Shown: positions 36,347-45,181, numbered from the stretch's first letter. The stretch: DNA of 52,265 nt from Streptomyces sp. PH10-H1 (GCF_030063355.1 NZ_JASISZ010000055.1:1-52265); one strand, 5' to 3'. Notes: a model not told the origin generated them from the sequence alone. Numbers and translations are program-made.

Positions 36347-37102
36347 TCAGGCGAGGAACCCGCGCAGCAGCGCGGCGGTGCCCTCGGCGTGCTCGCGCAT
36401 CACCGCCGCGGCGGCCGCCTCCTCACCGTCGAGAATGGCCTCGACCAGCGCGGTGTGCTGGCCCTGAGAGTGTTCGAGATTGCGCACCAGGATGGGGATG
36501 CAGTCCAGGAGTTCATTGACCTGGGCGCGCACCGCCGCGTACTGCGTGGCCAGCGACGGGGAGCCGCAGAGCTCGGCGATGGTCAGGTGCAGCAGGGTGT
36601 CGGCGCGCCGGTAGTCGGCAGTGGGCGCGTCGCCCGTCTCGCGCAGCCTGCGGCGCAGCAGGCCCGCCTGCTCCTCGGTCAGTTCGGTGCGGGCGCACAG
36701 CCCGGCGGCGCCGACCTCCAGGACCTCCCGGAAGCGCAGCACGTCGTCGAGGCCCCCGGCGCCGAGCCCGGCCGCCCGGCGGCGCAGCTCGGTCTCCGCC
36801 TCGGCCCGGCCCGCGCCGTGCGACGGGGTCCTGTTGCGGACGAAGGTGCCGCCGTGCCGGCCGCGGCGGGTCTCGACCAGGCCCTGGTCGTGGAGGACTT
36901 TCAGCACCTCGCGCAGGGTGACGCGGCTGATCCGCAGCCGCTCGGCCAGTTCGCGCTCGGCAGGCAGCCGTTCACCGTCGGGCACCAGGCCCAGGCGTAC
37001 GACCTGGAGCACCTGCTCCAGCGCCTCCTCGAATCCATTGCCGCCGCGGACCGGCCGCAGCACCGGGGCGAGCGGATCCACGGAGATTTGACGCTCACTC
37101 AT
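36347..37102 (-). CDS. FadR-subfamily GntR transcriptional regulator
   Basis: 251 residues from ATG 37102 (MSERQISVDPL), with GGAAGGGG upstream; a TTG at 37120 would place that site inside the gene. The winged helix reads LPAERELAERLRISRVTLREVL, seen in part as RISRVTLREVLKVL with QGLVETRRGRHGGTFV, followed by a FADR-type helical effector domain (FREVLEVGAAGLCA; HLTIAELCGSP). It lies between the permease and the ligase genes it probably controls, with a shared motif upstream of both transcription units. Confidence 0.9.
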   Translation of the reverse strand: MSERQISVDPLAPVLRPVRGGNGFEEALEQVLQVVRLGLVPDGERLPAERELAERLRISRVTLREVLKVLHDQGLVETRRGRHGGTFVRNRTPSHGAGRAEAETELRRRAAGLGAGGLDDVLRFREVLEVGAAGLCARTELTEEQAGLLRRRLRETGDAPTADYRRADTLLHLTIAELCGSPSLATQYAAVRAQVNELLDCIPILVRNLEHSQGQHTALVEAILDGEEAAAAAVMREHAEGTAALLRGFLA

Positions 37103-37125
37103 GCGCGGACCCCTTCCCAATCAAT

Positions 37126-37143
37126 GGTTCCAACCCATACCTT
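37126..37143. promoter_or_regulatory. Candidate operator between regulator and GS-like ligase
   Basis: GGTTCCAACCCATACCTT matches 15 of 18 bases of the motif before the permease (GGTTTGAACGCATACCTT). It stands 24 bases before the regulator ATG and 34 bases before the ligase GTG, so one bound dimer could govern both directions. Confidence 0.65.
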
Positions 37144-37176
37144 AGTGCTCCCGTCCGATCCGAGAGGACCTCCCTC

Positions 37177-38538
37177 GTGGCAGATCGCACACCCCCCCTG
37201 TCCGTCGACGCACTGCGCATTCTCGTCGAGGCAGGGAAGATCCACACCGTCATTCTCGGCTTCGCCGATATGCAGGGACGGCTGCAGGGCAAGAGATTCG
37301 CCGCGCCGTTCTTCCTCGACGAGGTGCTCGCCCACGGTACCGAGGGCTGCAACTACCTGCTCGCCGTGGACATCGACCTCAACACCGTCGACGGCTACGC
37401 GATGTCTTCCTGGGAACGCGGCTACGGCGACTTCGCCATGCACCCCGACACCAGCACCCTGCGCCATGTCCCCTGGCAGGACGGCACCGCGCTGCTCGTC
37501 GCCGACCTCGCGTGGAACGACGGCTCGCCGGTGGTCGCCGCCCCCCGGCAGATCCTGCGCCATCAGCTGGGCCGGCTGGCGGAGCAGGGCTGGAGCGCCC
37601 ATGTGGGCACCGAGCTGGAGTTCATGGTCTTCCGCGACACCTACGAGCAGGCGTGGGACGGCGGCTATCGCGGCCTGACCCCCGCCAACCAGTACAACGC
37701 CGACTACTCGGTGCTCGCCACCTCCCGTGTGGAGCCGCTGCTGCGCCGGATCCGCAATGAGATGGCCGGAGCGGGCCTGACCCCGGAGTCCGCCAAGGGC
37801 GAGTGCAATCTCGGGCAGCACGAGATCGTCTTCCGCTACGACGAGGCGCTCACCACCTGCGACCAGCACACCGTCTACAAGACCGGGGCCAAGGAGATCG
37901 CCGCCCAGGAGGGCGCCGCGCTCACCTTCATGGCGAAGTTCAACGAGCGCGAGGGCAACTCCTGTCATATCCACCTCTCCTTGCGGGACGAGGCGGGAAG
38001 CCCTGTCATGGCGGGCGAGGACGGGCACATGTCGCCCGTCATGCGGCACTTCCTGGCCGGGCAGCTCGCCGCCCTGCGCGACTTCTCCCTGTTGTACGCG
38101 CCGAACATCAACTCCTACAAGCGATTCCGGCCGGGCTCCTTCGCGCCCACCGCGGTCGCCTGGGGCGTCGACAACCGCACCTGCGCGCTGCGCGTCGTCG
38201 GGCACGGCGCCTCGCTGCGCCTGGAGAACCGCGTCCCGGGCGGCGACGTCAACCCGTACCTCGCCGTGGCGGGCATGGTCGCGGCGGGTCTGTACGGCAT
38301 CGAGCACAAGCTGGAACTCCCCGAACCCTGCGCGGGCAACGCCTATACCGCCGATTATGAGCAGGTGCCCGGCACCCTGCGGGAGGCCGCCGGCCTGTGG
38401 GCTGCCAGCCCCATCGCGCGGGCGGCCTTCGGTGAGGACGTCGTCGCCCACTACAGCAACATGGCGCGGATCGAACAGGAAGCGTTCGACACCGCCATCA
38501 CCGACTGGGAGCGGTTCCGCTCCTTCGAGCGGATGTAA
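37177..38538 (+). CDS. Glutamine synthetase-like gamma-glutamyl ligase (GlnA4 type)
   Basis: 453 residues from GTG 37177 with GAGAGGA 8 bases upstream. Glutamine synthetase fold: metal and glutamate motifs GTELEFMVF, GECNLGQHEIVFRY and EGNSCHIHLSL, then NINSYKRFRPGSFAPTAVAW with DNRTCALRV and LENRVPGGDVNPY. Such type I-like relatives ligate glutamate to amines instead of ammonia. In S. coelicolor GlnA4 (SCO1613 from memory) is a gamma-glutamylethanolamide synthetase and sits with similar partners. A polyamine (GlnA3/PuuA-like) substrate is the alternative. Confidence 0.88.
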   Translation: MADRTPPLSVDALRILVEAGKIHTVILGFADMQGRLQGKRFAAPFFLDEVLAHGTEGCNYLLAVDIDLNTVDGYAMSSWERGYGDFAMHPDTSTLRHVPWQDGTALLVADLAWNDGSPVVAAPRQILRHQLGRLAEQGWSAHVGTELEFMVFRDTYEQAWDGGYRGLTPANQYNADYSVLATSRVEPLLRRIRNEMAGAGLTPESAKGECNLGQHEIVFRYDEALTTCDQHTVYKTGAKEIAAQEGAALTFMAKFNEREGNSCHIHLSLRDEAGSPVMAGEDGHMSPVMRHFLAGQLAALRDFSLLYAPNINSYKRFRPGSFAPTAVAWGVDNRTCALRVVGHGASLRLENRVPGGDVNPYLAVAGMVAAGLYGIEHKLELPEPCAGNAYTADYEQVPGTLREAAGLWAASPIARAAFGEDVVAHYSNMARIEQEAFDTAITDWERFRSFERM

Positions 38539-38551
38539 GGAAGCAGCCCCC

Positions 38552-39919
38552 GTGACCGAGCACCACCAGGTACTCAACCCCGCCACCGAGGAGGTCGTCG
38601 CCACCGTCGCGGCGACCAGCCCGGAAGGCGTGGACGCCGCCGTCGCCGCGGCGGCCAAGGCCCAACAGGGCTGGGCCGCTCTGGCCCCGGCCGATCGGGC
38701 CCGCGCCCTGCGCCGGTTCGCCGCCGAGGTCGACGCCCACACCGAAGAGCTCGCCGCGCTGGAGGTCCGCGAGGCCGGCCACACCCTCGGCAATGCCCGC
38801 TGGGAGGCCGGCAACGTCCGTGACCTGCTCGAATACGCCGCCGGCGGAGTGGAGCGGCTCAACGGCCGGCAGATCCCGGTCGCCGGCGGCCTCGATCTCA
38901 CCTTCCATGAGCCGCTCGGCGTCGTCGGCGTCATCGCCCCATGGAACTTCCCGATGCCGATCGCCGCGTGGGGCACCGCCCCGGCGCTGGCGGCGGGCAA
39001 CGCCGTCGTACTCAAACCGGCCGAGACCACACCGCTGACCGCACTGCGGCTGGCGGCGCTCGCCCTGGACGCGGGCCTGCCCGAGGGGCTCTTCCAGGTG
39101 CTGCCCGGCGCGGGCCCGGTCACCGGTGCCCGGCTGGTCGAGCACCCGGACGTGCGGAAGATCGTGTTCACCGGCTCCACCGCCGTCGGCAAGCGGATCA
39201 TGGAGCAGTGCGCGCGACAGGTGAAGCGGGTCACCCTCGAACTCGGCGGCAAGAGCCCCAACATCGTCTTCGCCGACGCGGACCTGGAGAAGGCCGCGGC
39301 GGCCGCTCCCATGGCCTTCCTGGACAACGCGGGCCAGGACTGCTGCGCCCGCACCCGGATCCTGGTCCAACGGGAGGTCTACGAGCGGTTCCTGGAGTTG
39401 CTGGTCCCCGCGGTCGAGGCCGTCAGGGTCGGCGACCCGTCCGACCCCGCCACCGAGATGGGCCCGCTGATCTCGGCGGTCCAGCGGGAACGGGTCCGCT
39501 CGCTCGTCACGGCCGACCTGCCGGTGGCCGCACGCGGCAGCGCTCCCGAAGGACCCGGCTTCTGGTATCCGCCGACGGTCCTGGCGCCGGCCGACGCCGC
39601 CGCCCCCGCCGCCGTCGAGGAGATCTTCGGGCCGGTCGCCGTCGTCCTGCCCTTCGAGGACGAGGCGGACGCGCTGCGGCTCGCCAACGCCACCCGCTAC
39701 GGGCTGTCCGGTTCGATCTGGACCCGCGATCTCGGCCGGGCCATCCGGATGTCGCGCGGGGTCGACGCGGGCAATCTGTCGGTCAACAGCCACAGTTCGG
39801 TCCGCTACTCGACGCCGTTCGGCGGCTTCGGCGAATCCGGCCTCGGCCGGGAGCTGGGCCCCGAAGCACTCGCCGCCTTCACCGAGACCAAGAACGTCTT
39901 CATCAGCACTGAGGAGTAG
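38552..39919 (+). CDS. NAD(P)-dependent aldehyde dehydrogenase
   Basis: 455 residues from GTG 38552, 13 bases after the ligase stop, with AAGGAAG upstream. NAD-site PWNFPMPIAAWGTAPALAAGN and KPAETTPLTAL, glycine loop VFTGSTAVGKRIM, general base Glu in TLELGGKSPN and nucleophile Cys in AGQDCCARTR are intact; PFGGFGESGLGRELG closes the domain. In this cluster it would oxidise a gamma-glutamyl aldehyde to the acid, for ethanolamine yielding gamma-glutamylglycine. Confidence 0.92.
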   Translation: MTEHHQVLNPATEEVVATVAATSPEGVDAAVAAAAKAQQGWAALAPADRARALRRFAAEVDAHTEELAALEVREAGHTLGNARWEAGNVRDLLEYAAGGVERLNGRQIPVAGGLDLTFHEPLGVVGVIAPWNFPMPIAAWGTAPALAAGNAVVLKPAETTPLTALRLAALALDAGLPEGLFQVLPGAGPVTGARLVEHPDVRKIVFTGSTAVGKRIMEQCARQVKRVTLELGGKSPNIVFADADLEKAAAAAPMAFLDNAGQDCCARTRILVQREVYERFLELLVPAVEAVRVGDPSDPATEMGPLISAVQRERVRSLVTADLPVAARGSAPEGPGFWYPPTVLAPADAAAPAAVEEIFGPVAVVLPFEDEADALRLANATRYGLSGSIWTRDLGRAIRMSRGVDAGNLSVNSHSSVRYSTPFGGFGESGLGRELGPEALAAFTETKNVFISTEE

Positions 39920-39925
39920 CAGCGC

Positions 39926-40717
39926 ATGTCAGAGCCATCCACCACCGAAGTCTGCCGCCGCCTCGTCGGCCGTACCGCGGTCATCACCGGCGCCGGCAGC
40001 GGCATCGGCCTGGCCACCGCACGCCGCTTCGCCTCCGAGGGCGCGAACGTCGTCGTCGCCGACATCGACGAGACCTCGGGCAAGGCCGCGGCCGGAGAAA
40101 TCGGCGGGATCTTCGTCAAGGTCGACGTCACCGACCCCGAGCAGGTCGAGGCGCTGTTCAGGACGGCGTTCGACACCTACGGATCGGTCGACATCGCCTT
40201 CAACAACGCCGGGATCTCCCCGCCCGACGACGACTCGATCCTCACCACGGGCCTGGACGCCTGGCGCCGGGTCCAGGAGGTCAACCTGACCTCCGTCTAT
40301 CTGTGCTGCAAGGCCGTACTCCCCTATATGCAGCGGCAGGGCAAGGGCTCGATCATCAACACCGCGTCCTTCGTGGCCAGGATGGGCGCCGCCACCTCAC
40401 AGATCTCGTACACCGCGTCCAAGGGCGGCGTCCTGGCCATGACCCGCGAACTGGGTGTCCAGTTCGCCCGCGAGGGCATCCGGGTCAACGCGCTGTGCCC
40501 CGGGCCGGTCAACACCCCGCTGCTGCAGGAGCTGTTCGCCAAGGACCCGGAACGCGCCGCCCGCCGGATGGTGCACATTCCGGTGGGCCGTTTCGCCGAC
40601 CCGACGGAGATCGCCGCCGCGGTGGCGTTCCTCGCCAGCGACGACTCCAGCTTCATGACCGCGAGTGAGTTCCTCGTCGACGGCGGTATCGCCGGGGCGT
40701 ACGTCACCCCGCAGTAG
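39926..40717 (+). CDS. Short-chain dehydrogenase/reductase
   Basis: 263 residues. Classical SDR: TGAGSGIG (residues 21-28), NNAG, the catalytic Ser-Tyr-Lys set in SFVARMG...SYTASKGG and the PGPVNTPL loop. It begins 6 bases after the aldehyde dehydrogenase stop. As the only alcohol-oxidising enzyme of the unit it is the natural candidate for converting gamma-glutamylethanolamide to its aldehyde; this is inferred from position. A reading as a 3-oxoacyl-ACP reductase paralogue cannot be excluded. Confidence 0.9.
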   Translation: MSEPSTTEVCRRLVGRTAVITGAGSGIGLATARRFASEGANVVVADIDETSGKAAAGEIGGIFVKVDVTDPEQVEALFRTAFDTYGSVDIAFNNAGISPPDDDSILTTGLDAWRRVQEVNLTSVYLCCKAVLPYMQRQGKGSIINTASFVARMGAATSQISYTASKGGVLAMTRELGVQFAREGIRVNALCPGPVNTPLLQELFAKDPERAARRMVHIPVGRFADPTEIAAAVAFLASDDSSFMTASEFLVDGGIAGAYVTPQ

Positions 40718-40732
40718 ACCCCGGCGAGCCCC

Positions 40733-40775
40733 GGCAATCCATGGCAATCCATGGCACCCGACCGCCCGTCGGCGG
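40733..40775 (+). other. Short tandem repeat and small hairpin after the SDR gene
   Basis: GGCAATCCAT occurs twice in tandem (40733-40752) plus GGCA. CCGCC-CGTC-GGCGG (40762-40775) follows. The hairpin is only 5 pairs, so it is at most a weak terminator between the convergent SDR and VKOR genes. Confidence 0.4.
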
Positions 40776-40841
40776 GACGACGACTGTTCACCACGGCATC
40801 GTCCCACCGGCGGGTACGGGCTGCGCGGCGCGGGACACGCG

Positions 40842-41480
40842 TCAGATGAGGGTGCTCCAGTACGACCACCAGCGGGTCAGGATCAGCATCGCGATGATGC
40901 CGTACCAGAGCACCGGCACGACCCAGTGGAACTCCAGGACCGCGGTGCGCACCGCGGCCGGGACCGGGATGATGCCGTGCTTGATGTTGTGCACGGCCGT
41001 GTACCAGAAGAGCGCGATGGTCACGACCCACGCGAGGCAGCACCACAGGCACAGGGAGTTGATGCTGTAGAGCGACTGGTACTGCAGCCAGGTCACGAAT
41101 CCGGCGCCGAAGAGGGTGCCGGCCTGCAGGCCGAGCCAGAACCAGCCGCGGTAGCGCGCGCCCGCGAGCAGGCCCATGCCGATGCAGACGACGATCGGGT
41201 ACGCGATCAGGCCGATCATCGGGTTCGGGAATCCGAACGCGTGGGCCTGCTCGCTCTTCATGATGTTGCCGCAGGAGATGATCGGGTTCAGGCTGCAGCC
41301 CGGGACGAAGTTCGGGTCCTCGAGGAGCTTGAACTTGTCGATGGTGATCACAAAGGCCGCGAGGGTCCCGAGGGCGCCGCAGATCACCAGCAGCCACGCG
41401 AAAGGACGTCCCGTCCCGATGGTGTCCGGGGTGTCCCGGTCGCCGTCGTTGAGCGTCTGGTCGAGCGCCGAAGTCGTCAT
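40842..41480 (-). CDS. Vitamin K epoxide reductase (VKOR) family protein
   Basis: 212 residues, about five membrane spans. The loop cysteines C62 and C70 (PGCSLNPIISCGN) are spaced as in other VKORs (eight apart), and the quinone-side CxxC is C144-LW-C147. Bacterial VKOR reoxidises DsbA-like proteins outside the membrane, passing electrons to menaquinone; actinobacteria use it in place of DsbB. No DsbA-like gene is in the window. It is divergent from the ABC gene across 152 bases. Confidence 0.93.
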   Translation of the reverse strand: MTTSALDQTLNDGDRDTPDTIGTGRPFAWLLVICGALGTLAAFVITIDKFKLLEDPNFVPGCSLNPIISCGNIMKSEQAHAFGFPNPMIGLIAYPIVVCIGMGLLAGARYRGWFWLGLQAGTLFGAGFVTWLQYQSLYSINSLCLWCCLAWVVTIALFWYTAVHNIKHGIIPVPAAVRTAVLEFHWVVPVLWYGIIAMLILTRWWSYWSTLI

Positions 41481-41632
41481 ATCGCCGTTCCGTAGATCCG
41501 TCGTTATCCCGCGCGACCTTCATTGTGCACCAGTGGCACGGCGCCCAGGGCCGGAAGGTCCATCGAACGACGGACAACGCAATGTCCTCCTGGTCGTCCC
41601 CCGCCGGGCCCGTCAGGAGGAGCCTTACGGGC

Positions 41633-42487
41633 ATGGGAAACGAAGCGGTGAGAGTGCGGGGGCTCTGCAAGCGGTACGGCGAGGTCACGGCGGTTGACGG
41701 AGTCGACCTGGACATCCGGCGCGGCGAGGTGTTCGGGATCCTGGGCCCCAATGGGGCGGGCAAGAGTACGACGGTCGAAATCCTGCAAGGGCACCGGTCA
41801 CGGGACGGCGGCGAGGTGACCGTACTGGGCGAGGACCCGGGCACGGCAGGGCGGGCCTGGCGGGCGCGGGTCGGCATCGTCTGGCAGGACGAGTCGGCGC
41901 CCGCGGAGCTGACCGTCCGCGAGAGCGTGCGGCACTTCGCCCGGTACTACCCCCGGCCGCGCGACCCGGAGGACGTGATCGCCCTGGTCGGCCTGGAGGA
42001 GAAGGCGGACAGCCGGATCAAGGCGCTGTCCGGCGGCCAGCGGCGGCGGCTCGACGTGGCGCTCGGGGTGATCGGCGCGCCCGAGCTGCTGCTGCTCGAC
42101 GAACCGACCACCGGCTTCGACCCGGCGGCCCGCCGGCAGTTCTGGGACCTGATCCGGATGCTGGCCCACGAGGGCACCACGATCGTGCTGACCACGCACT
42201 ATCTGGAGGAGGCGGAGGCCCTGGCGGGGCGGCTCGCGGTGATCTCCGCGGGCCGGGTGGTGGCGCACGGCGACCCGGCCACGCTGGGCGGACGCGCGGA
42301 GGACCGGGCGACCGTCCACTGGACCGATCCGCAGGACGGGCCACGCAGCACCGAGACCGACACCCCGACCAGGACCGTCGCGGAACTCACCCGCCGCTTC
42401 GACGGCGAGATACCCGGGCTGCGGGTCTCCCGCACCACCCTCGAAGACGTCTACTTGCGGCTGATCGGCCAGGAGGACGCGCGATGA
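41633..42487 (+). CDS. ABC exporter ATP-binding protein
   Basis: 284 residues from ATG 41633, with AGGAGGAG 10 bases upstream; I reject the in-frame start at 41525 for lack of a ribosome site. Walker A GPNGAGKST, Q-loop VWQDES, signature LSGGQRRRLDVALG, Walker B LLLLDEPTTGFDP and the H-loop LTTHYLEEAE are all intact. It is of the drug/antibiotic efflux type (DrrA-like). The end overlaps the permease by ATGA. Confidence 0.94.
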   Translation: MGNEAVRVRGLCKRYGEVTAVDGVDLDIRRGEVFGILGPNGAGKSTTVEILQGHRSRDGGEVTVLGEDPGTAGRAWRARVGIVWQDESAPAELTVRESVRHFARYYPRPRDPEDVIALVGLEEKADSRIKALSGGQRRRLDVALGVIGAPELLLLDEPTTGFDPAARRQFWDLIRMLAHEGTTIVLTTHYLEEAEALAGRLAVISAGRVVAHGDPATLGGRAEDRATVHWTDPQDGPRSTETDTPTRTVAELTRRFDGEIPGLRVSRTTLEDVYLRLIGQEDAR

Positions 42488-43332
42488 CCACCACCACCTC
42501 GCACATCACCACCACCGCGGCCGGCGAGGGCCGGCTCCCCGGAGCATGGCGGGTCGGCCTGGACCGGGCCACGATCGAACTGAAGCAGTTCTTCCGGGTC
42601 CGCGAGCAGGTGGTGTTCACCTTCGCCTTCCCCGTCGTGCTCATGGCACTGTTCGCGACGATCTTCCACGACGATGTGAAGGGCTCCGGCGTCACCGCCT
42701 CCCAGCTCTACGCGGCGGCGATGATCGGCGCGGGCGTGATGTCCACCAGCTTCCAGTCGCTGGGCATCTCCATCGCCATCGAGCGCGACGAGAAGGTACT
42801 GCGCCGGCTGCGCGGCACACCGATGCCGAAATCCGCGTACTTCCTCGGCAAGCTCTGGCTGGTGCTCGTCACCGGGATCGCCGAGACCGCGCTGCTGCTG
42901 GTCGCCGGCACCACCCTGTTCGACCTCGACCTGCCGTCGTCCGCCGACAAGTGGATGACGTTCTTCTGGGTCCTGGTCCTCGGCCTGATCGGCTGCTCGC
43001 TGCTCGGCATCGCGATCAGCAATGTGCCCAAGTCCGGCCGGAGCGCCTCCTCGGTGGTCGTCCTCCCCTTCCTGGTGCTCCAGTTCATCTCGGGCGTTTA
43101 CATCACGGTCGACACGGTGCCGGACTGGATGCTCACCGTCGGCGCGTTCTTCCCGCTGAAGTGGATGTGCCAGGGCTTCCGCGGGGTGTTCCTGCCCGAG
43201 CAGGCCAAGGTGCTGGAACAGGCCGGGTCCTGGGAGTACGGAAAGATCGCCCTGGTGCTCGGGGCCTGGTGCGTCGCAGGATTGCTGCTGTGCGTGATGA
43301 CCTTCCGGTGGAAGAGCCGGGACGACGGATGA
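42484..43332 (+). CDS. ABC-2 type exporter permease
   Basis: 282 residues with six predicted spans. The central loop ISIAIERDEKVLRRLRGTPM is the usual ABC-2 signature, and VVLPFLVLQFISGVYI lies in the fifth span. Paired with the ATPase before it (4-base overlap) it makes a DrrAB-like exporter. Its end overlaps the histidine kinase gene as ATGA, tying pump and sensor together. Confidence 0.93.
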   Translation: MTTTTSHITTTAAGEGRLPGAWRVGLDRATIELKQFFRVREQVVFTFAFPVVLMALFATIFHDDVKGSGVTASQLYAAAMIGAGVMSTSFQSLGISIAIERDEKVLRRLRGTPMPKSAYFLGKLWLVLVTGIAETALLLVAGTTLFDLDLPSSADKWMTFFWVLVLGLIGCSLLGIAISNVPKSGRSASSVVVLPFLVLQFISGVYITVDTVPDWMLTVGAFFPLKWMCQGFRGVFLPEQAKVLEQAGSWEYGKIALVLGAWCVAGLLLCVMTFRWKSRDDG

Positions 43333-44564
43333 CCACGGGCAACGCCCGGGACGGCGACGAGTGGAGCAGCCGGTTCCCGCGCTGGGACGCCTACTTCGCG
43401 GTGGTGTACACCGCCACCCTGATCTTCATCCTGGGCGCGGCCACCCCCGGGCTCATCCCGCGGGTGGCCGCGGCCGTGCTCTTCACCGTGGCCGTGCCCT
43501 GGTACATCGTCGTCGGACGCCCCGCGCTGCTCGCCGAGGGCGAGGACGCCCGCCGGTCGCTGGTCTATCTGATCGGCGCGGTGGCGCTGTTCCTGCCGCC
43601 GTCTTTCCTGGTCGGGGAGGTCCGGCTCGCCACCTTCGCCCTCGCCCCGCAGTGCTTCATGCTGCTGTGGACGCGGATGCGCCGCGCGCTGGTCCTGATC
43701 GCGATCGTCAACCTGGTGCCGGTGGTGGGCTGGGGACTGATCTGGCGGCCGGCCCCGGACGTGCTGTTCTTCAATTCCGTCTTCGCCGTCGTCACGCTGG
43801 CGTTCTCCGCGGCGTTCGGCGGCTGGATCATCCGCATCATCACCCAGAGCGCGGAACGTGCCGATCTGATCGCCGAACTGGACGCCAGCCGGGAGGCGGT
43901 GGCCCGGCTGTCCGCCGAGCGGGGCGCGCTGGCCGAGCGGGCCCGGATGTCCCGGGAGATCCACGACACGCTGGCGCAGGGCTTCACCAGCCTGCTGATG
44001 CTCGTCCAGGCCGTCGAGTCGGAGCTGGACAGCGAGCCGGAACAGGCCCGCCGCCATCTCGGGCTGATGGCCCGCACGGCCCGCGAGAACCTCGCCGAGG
44101 CCCGCGCGCTCGTGGCCGGCGACGGACCCACCGGCCTGGAGGACGGCTCGCTGCCCGACGCCGTCCGCCGGCTGGCGGTCCGCCACCACGAGCAGACCGG
44201 CGCCCCGGCGGCGGTCGCGGTGACGGGTCCCGCTCGCGCGCTGCCGCCCGGCGTGGAGGTGGTGATCCTGCGCGGCTGCCAGGAATCCCTGGCCAACGCC
44301 CGGCGGCACGCGGGGCCGGACGCCCGCGTCACCGTCTCCCTGGAGTACACCCCCGGGACGCTGTGCCTGCGGGTCCGCGACGCGGGCCGCGGATTCGACA
44401 CCGGCGCCGGCACGGCCGGGTACGGTCTGGCGGGGATCCGTGCCCGGGCCGGCGAGATCGGCGGCACGGCCGGTGTGACCAGCGCGCCCGGCGACGGCAC
44501 GGAGGTCGTCATATCCCTCCCCACCGGCCCGCTGCCGGCCACCGCTGTGAGGAGCCCCGCGTGA
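43329..44564 (+). CDS. Sensor histidine kinase (HisKA_3/NarL type)
   Basis: 411 residues from ATG 43329. About five N-terminal membrane spans with short loops and no large extracellular sensor, then a coiled coil, the phospho-acceptor H212 in MSREIHDTLAQGFTSLL and the ATPase domain with ESLANARRHAG, RDAGRGFD and GYGLAGIRARA. Short-loop kinases like this, fused operonically to an ABC pump, are often intramembrane drug or envelope-stress sensors of the DesK or LiaS kind. Confidence 0.94.
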   Translation: MTTGNARDGDEWSSRFPRWDAYFAVVYTATLIFILGAATPGLIPRVAAAVLFTVAVPWYIVVGRPALLAEGEDARRSLVYLIGAVALFLPPSFLVGEVRLATFALAPQCFMLLWTRMRRALVLIAIVNLVPVVGWGLIWRPAPDVLFFNSVFAVVTLAFSAAFGGWIIRIITQSAERADLIAELDASREAVARLSAERGALAERARMSREIHDTLAQGFTSLLMLVQAVESELDSEPEQARRHLGLMARTARENLAEARALVAGDGPTGLEDGSLPDAVRRLAVRHHEQTGAPAAVAVTGPARALPPGVEVVILRGCQESLANARRHAGPDARVTVSLEYTPGTLCLRVRDAGRGFDTGAGTAGYGLAGIRARAGEIGGTAGVTSAPGDGTEVVISLPTGPLPATAVRSPA

Positions 44565-45181
44565 TCCGCGTCCTGCTGGCCGACGACCATCCCGTGGTGC
44601 GGGAGGGGCTGCGCGGCATGCTCAACGCCGAACCCGACCTCGAGGTCGTCGGCGAGGCGGACAGCGGCCCGCGGGCCGAGGCGCTGGCAGCGACCCTGCT
44701 CCCCGACATCGTGCTGATGGACCTGCGGATGCCCGGCGGCGACGGCGTGGCCGCGACCGCCCGCATCACGGCGGCCGGGCTCCCGTGCCGGGTGATCGTG
44801 CTGACCACGTACGAGACGGACGGCGACATCCTGCGCGCGGTCGAGGCGGGCGCGGCCGGTTACCTGCTCAAGGACACCTCACGCGCCGAACTCGCCGACG
44901 CCATCCGCGCGGCCGGCCGGGGCGAGACCGTACTGTCCCCGTCGGTCGCGGCCCGGCTCGTGGACCAGTTGCGGACCAAGCCGGAACGGCCCCGGCTGAC
45001 GGACCGCGAGTGCGCCGTCCTGCGACTGGTCGCGCAGGGCTGCACGAACGCAGAGATCGGACGCCGGCTGTTCATCGGCGAGAGCACCGTCAAGACCCAT
45101 CTGCTGCGGTCGTTCGGCAAACTCGGCGTCGACGACCGCACCGCCGCCGTCACCAGCGCGATGCGGCACGGGCTGATCTGA
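44561..45181 (+). CDS. NarL/LuxR-type response regulator
   Basis: 206 residues from GTG 44561, overlapping the kinase stop as GTGA. The receiver has LLADDHPVVREGL, phospho-acceptor D54 (IVLMDLRMPG), the switch Thr in VLTTYETD and Lys in YLLKDTS. The output helix-turn-helix reads LTDRECAVLRLVAQGCTNAE and GESTVKTHLLRSFGKLGV. It probably controls the same exporter unit. A bidirectional hairpin follows. Confidence 0.95.
   Translation: MIRVLLADDHPVVREGLRGMLNAEPDLEVVGEADSGPRAEALAATLLPDIVLMDLRMPGGDGVAATARITAAGLPCRVIVLTTYETDGDILRAVEAGAAGYLLKDTSRAELADAIRAAGRGETVLSPSVAARLVDQLRTKPERPRLTDRECAVLRLVAQGCTNAEIGRRLFIGESTVKTHLLRSFGKLGVDDRTAAVTSAMRHGLI

Noticed and set aside
33885..40717. Transposon or integrative element carrying the gamma-glutamyl cluster
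   Set aside because: No transposase, integrase, tRNA edge or terminal repeats, and base composition matches the neighbours.
41525..41632. 36-residue N-terminal extension of the ABC ATPase
   Set aside because: AGGAGGAG lies inside this stretch, 10 bases before ATG 41633, and the extension has no resemblance to ABC proteins.
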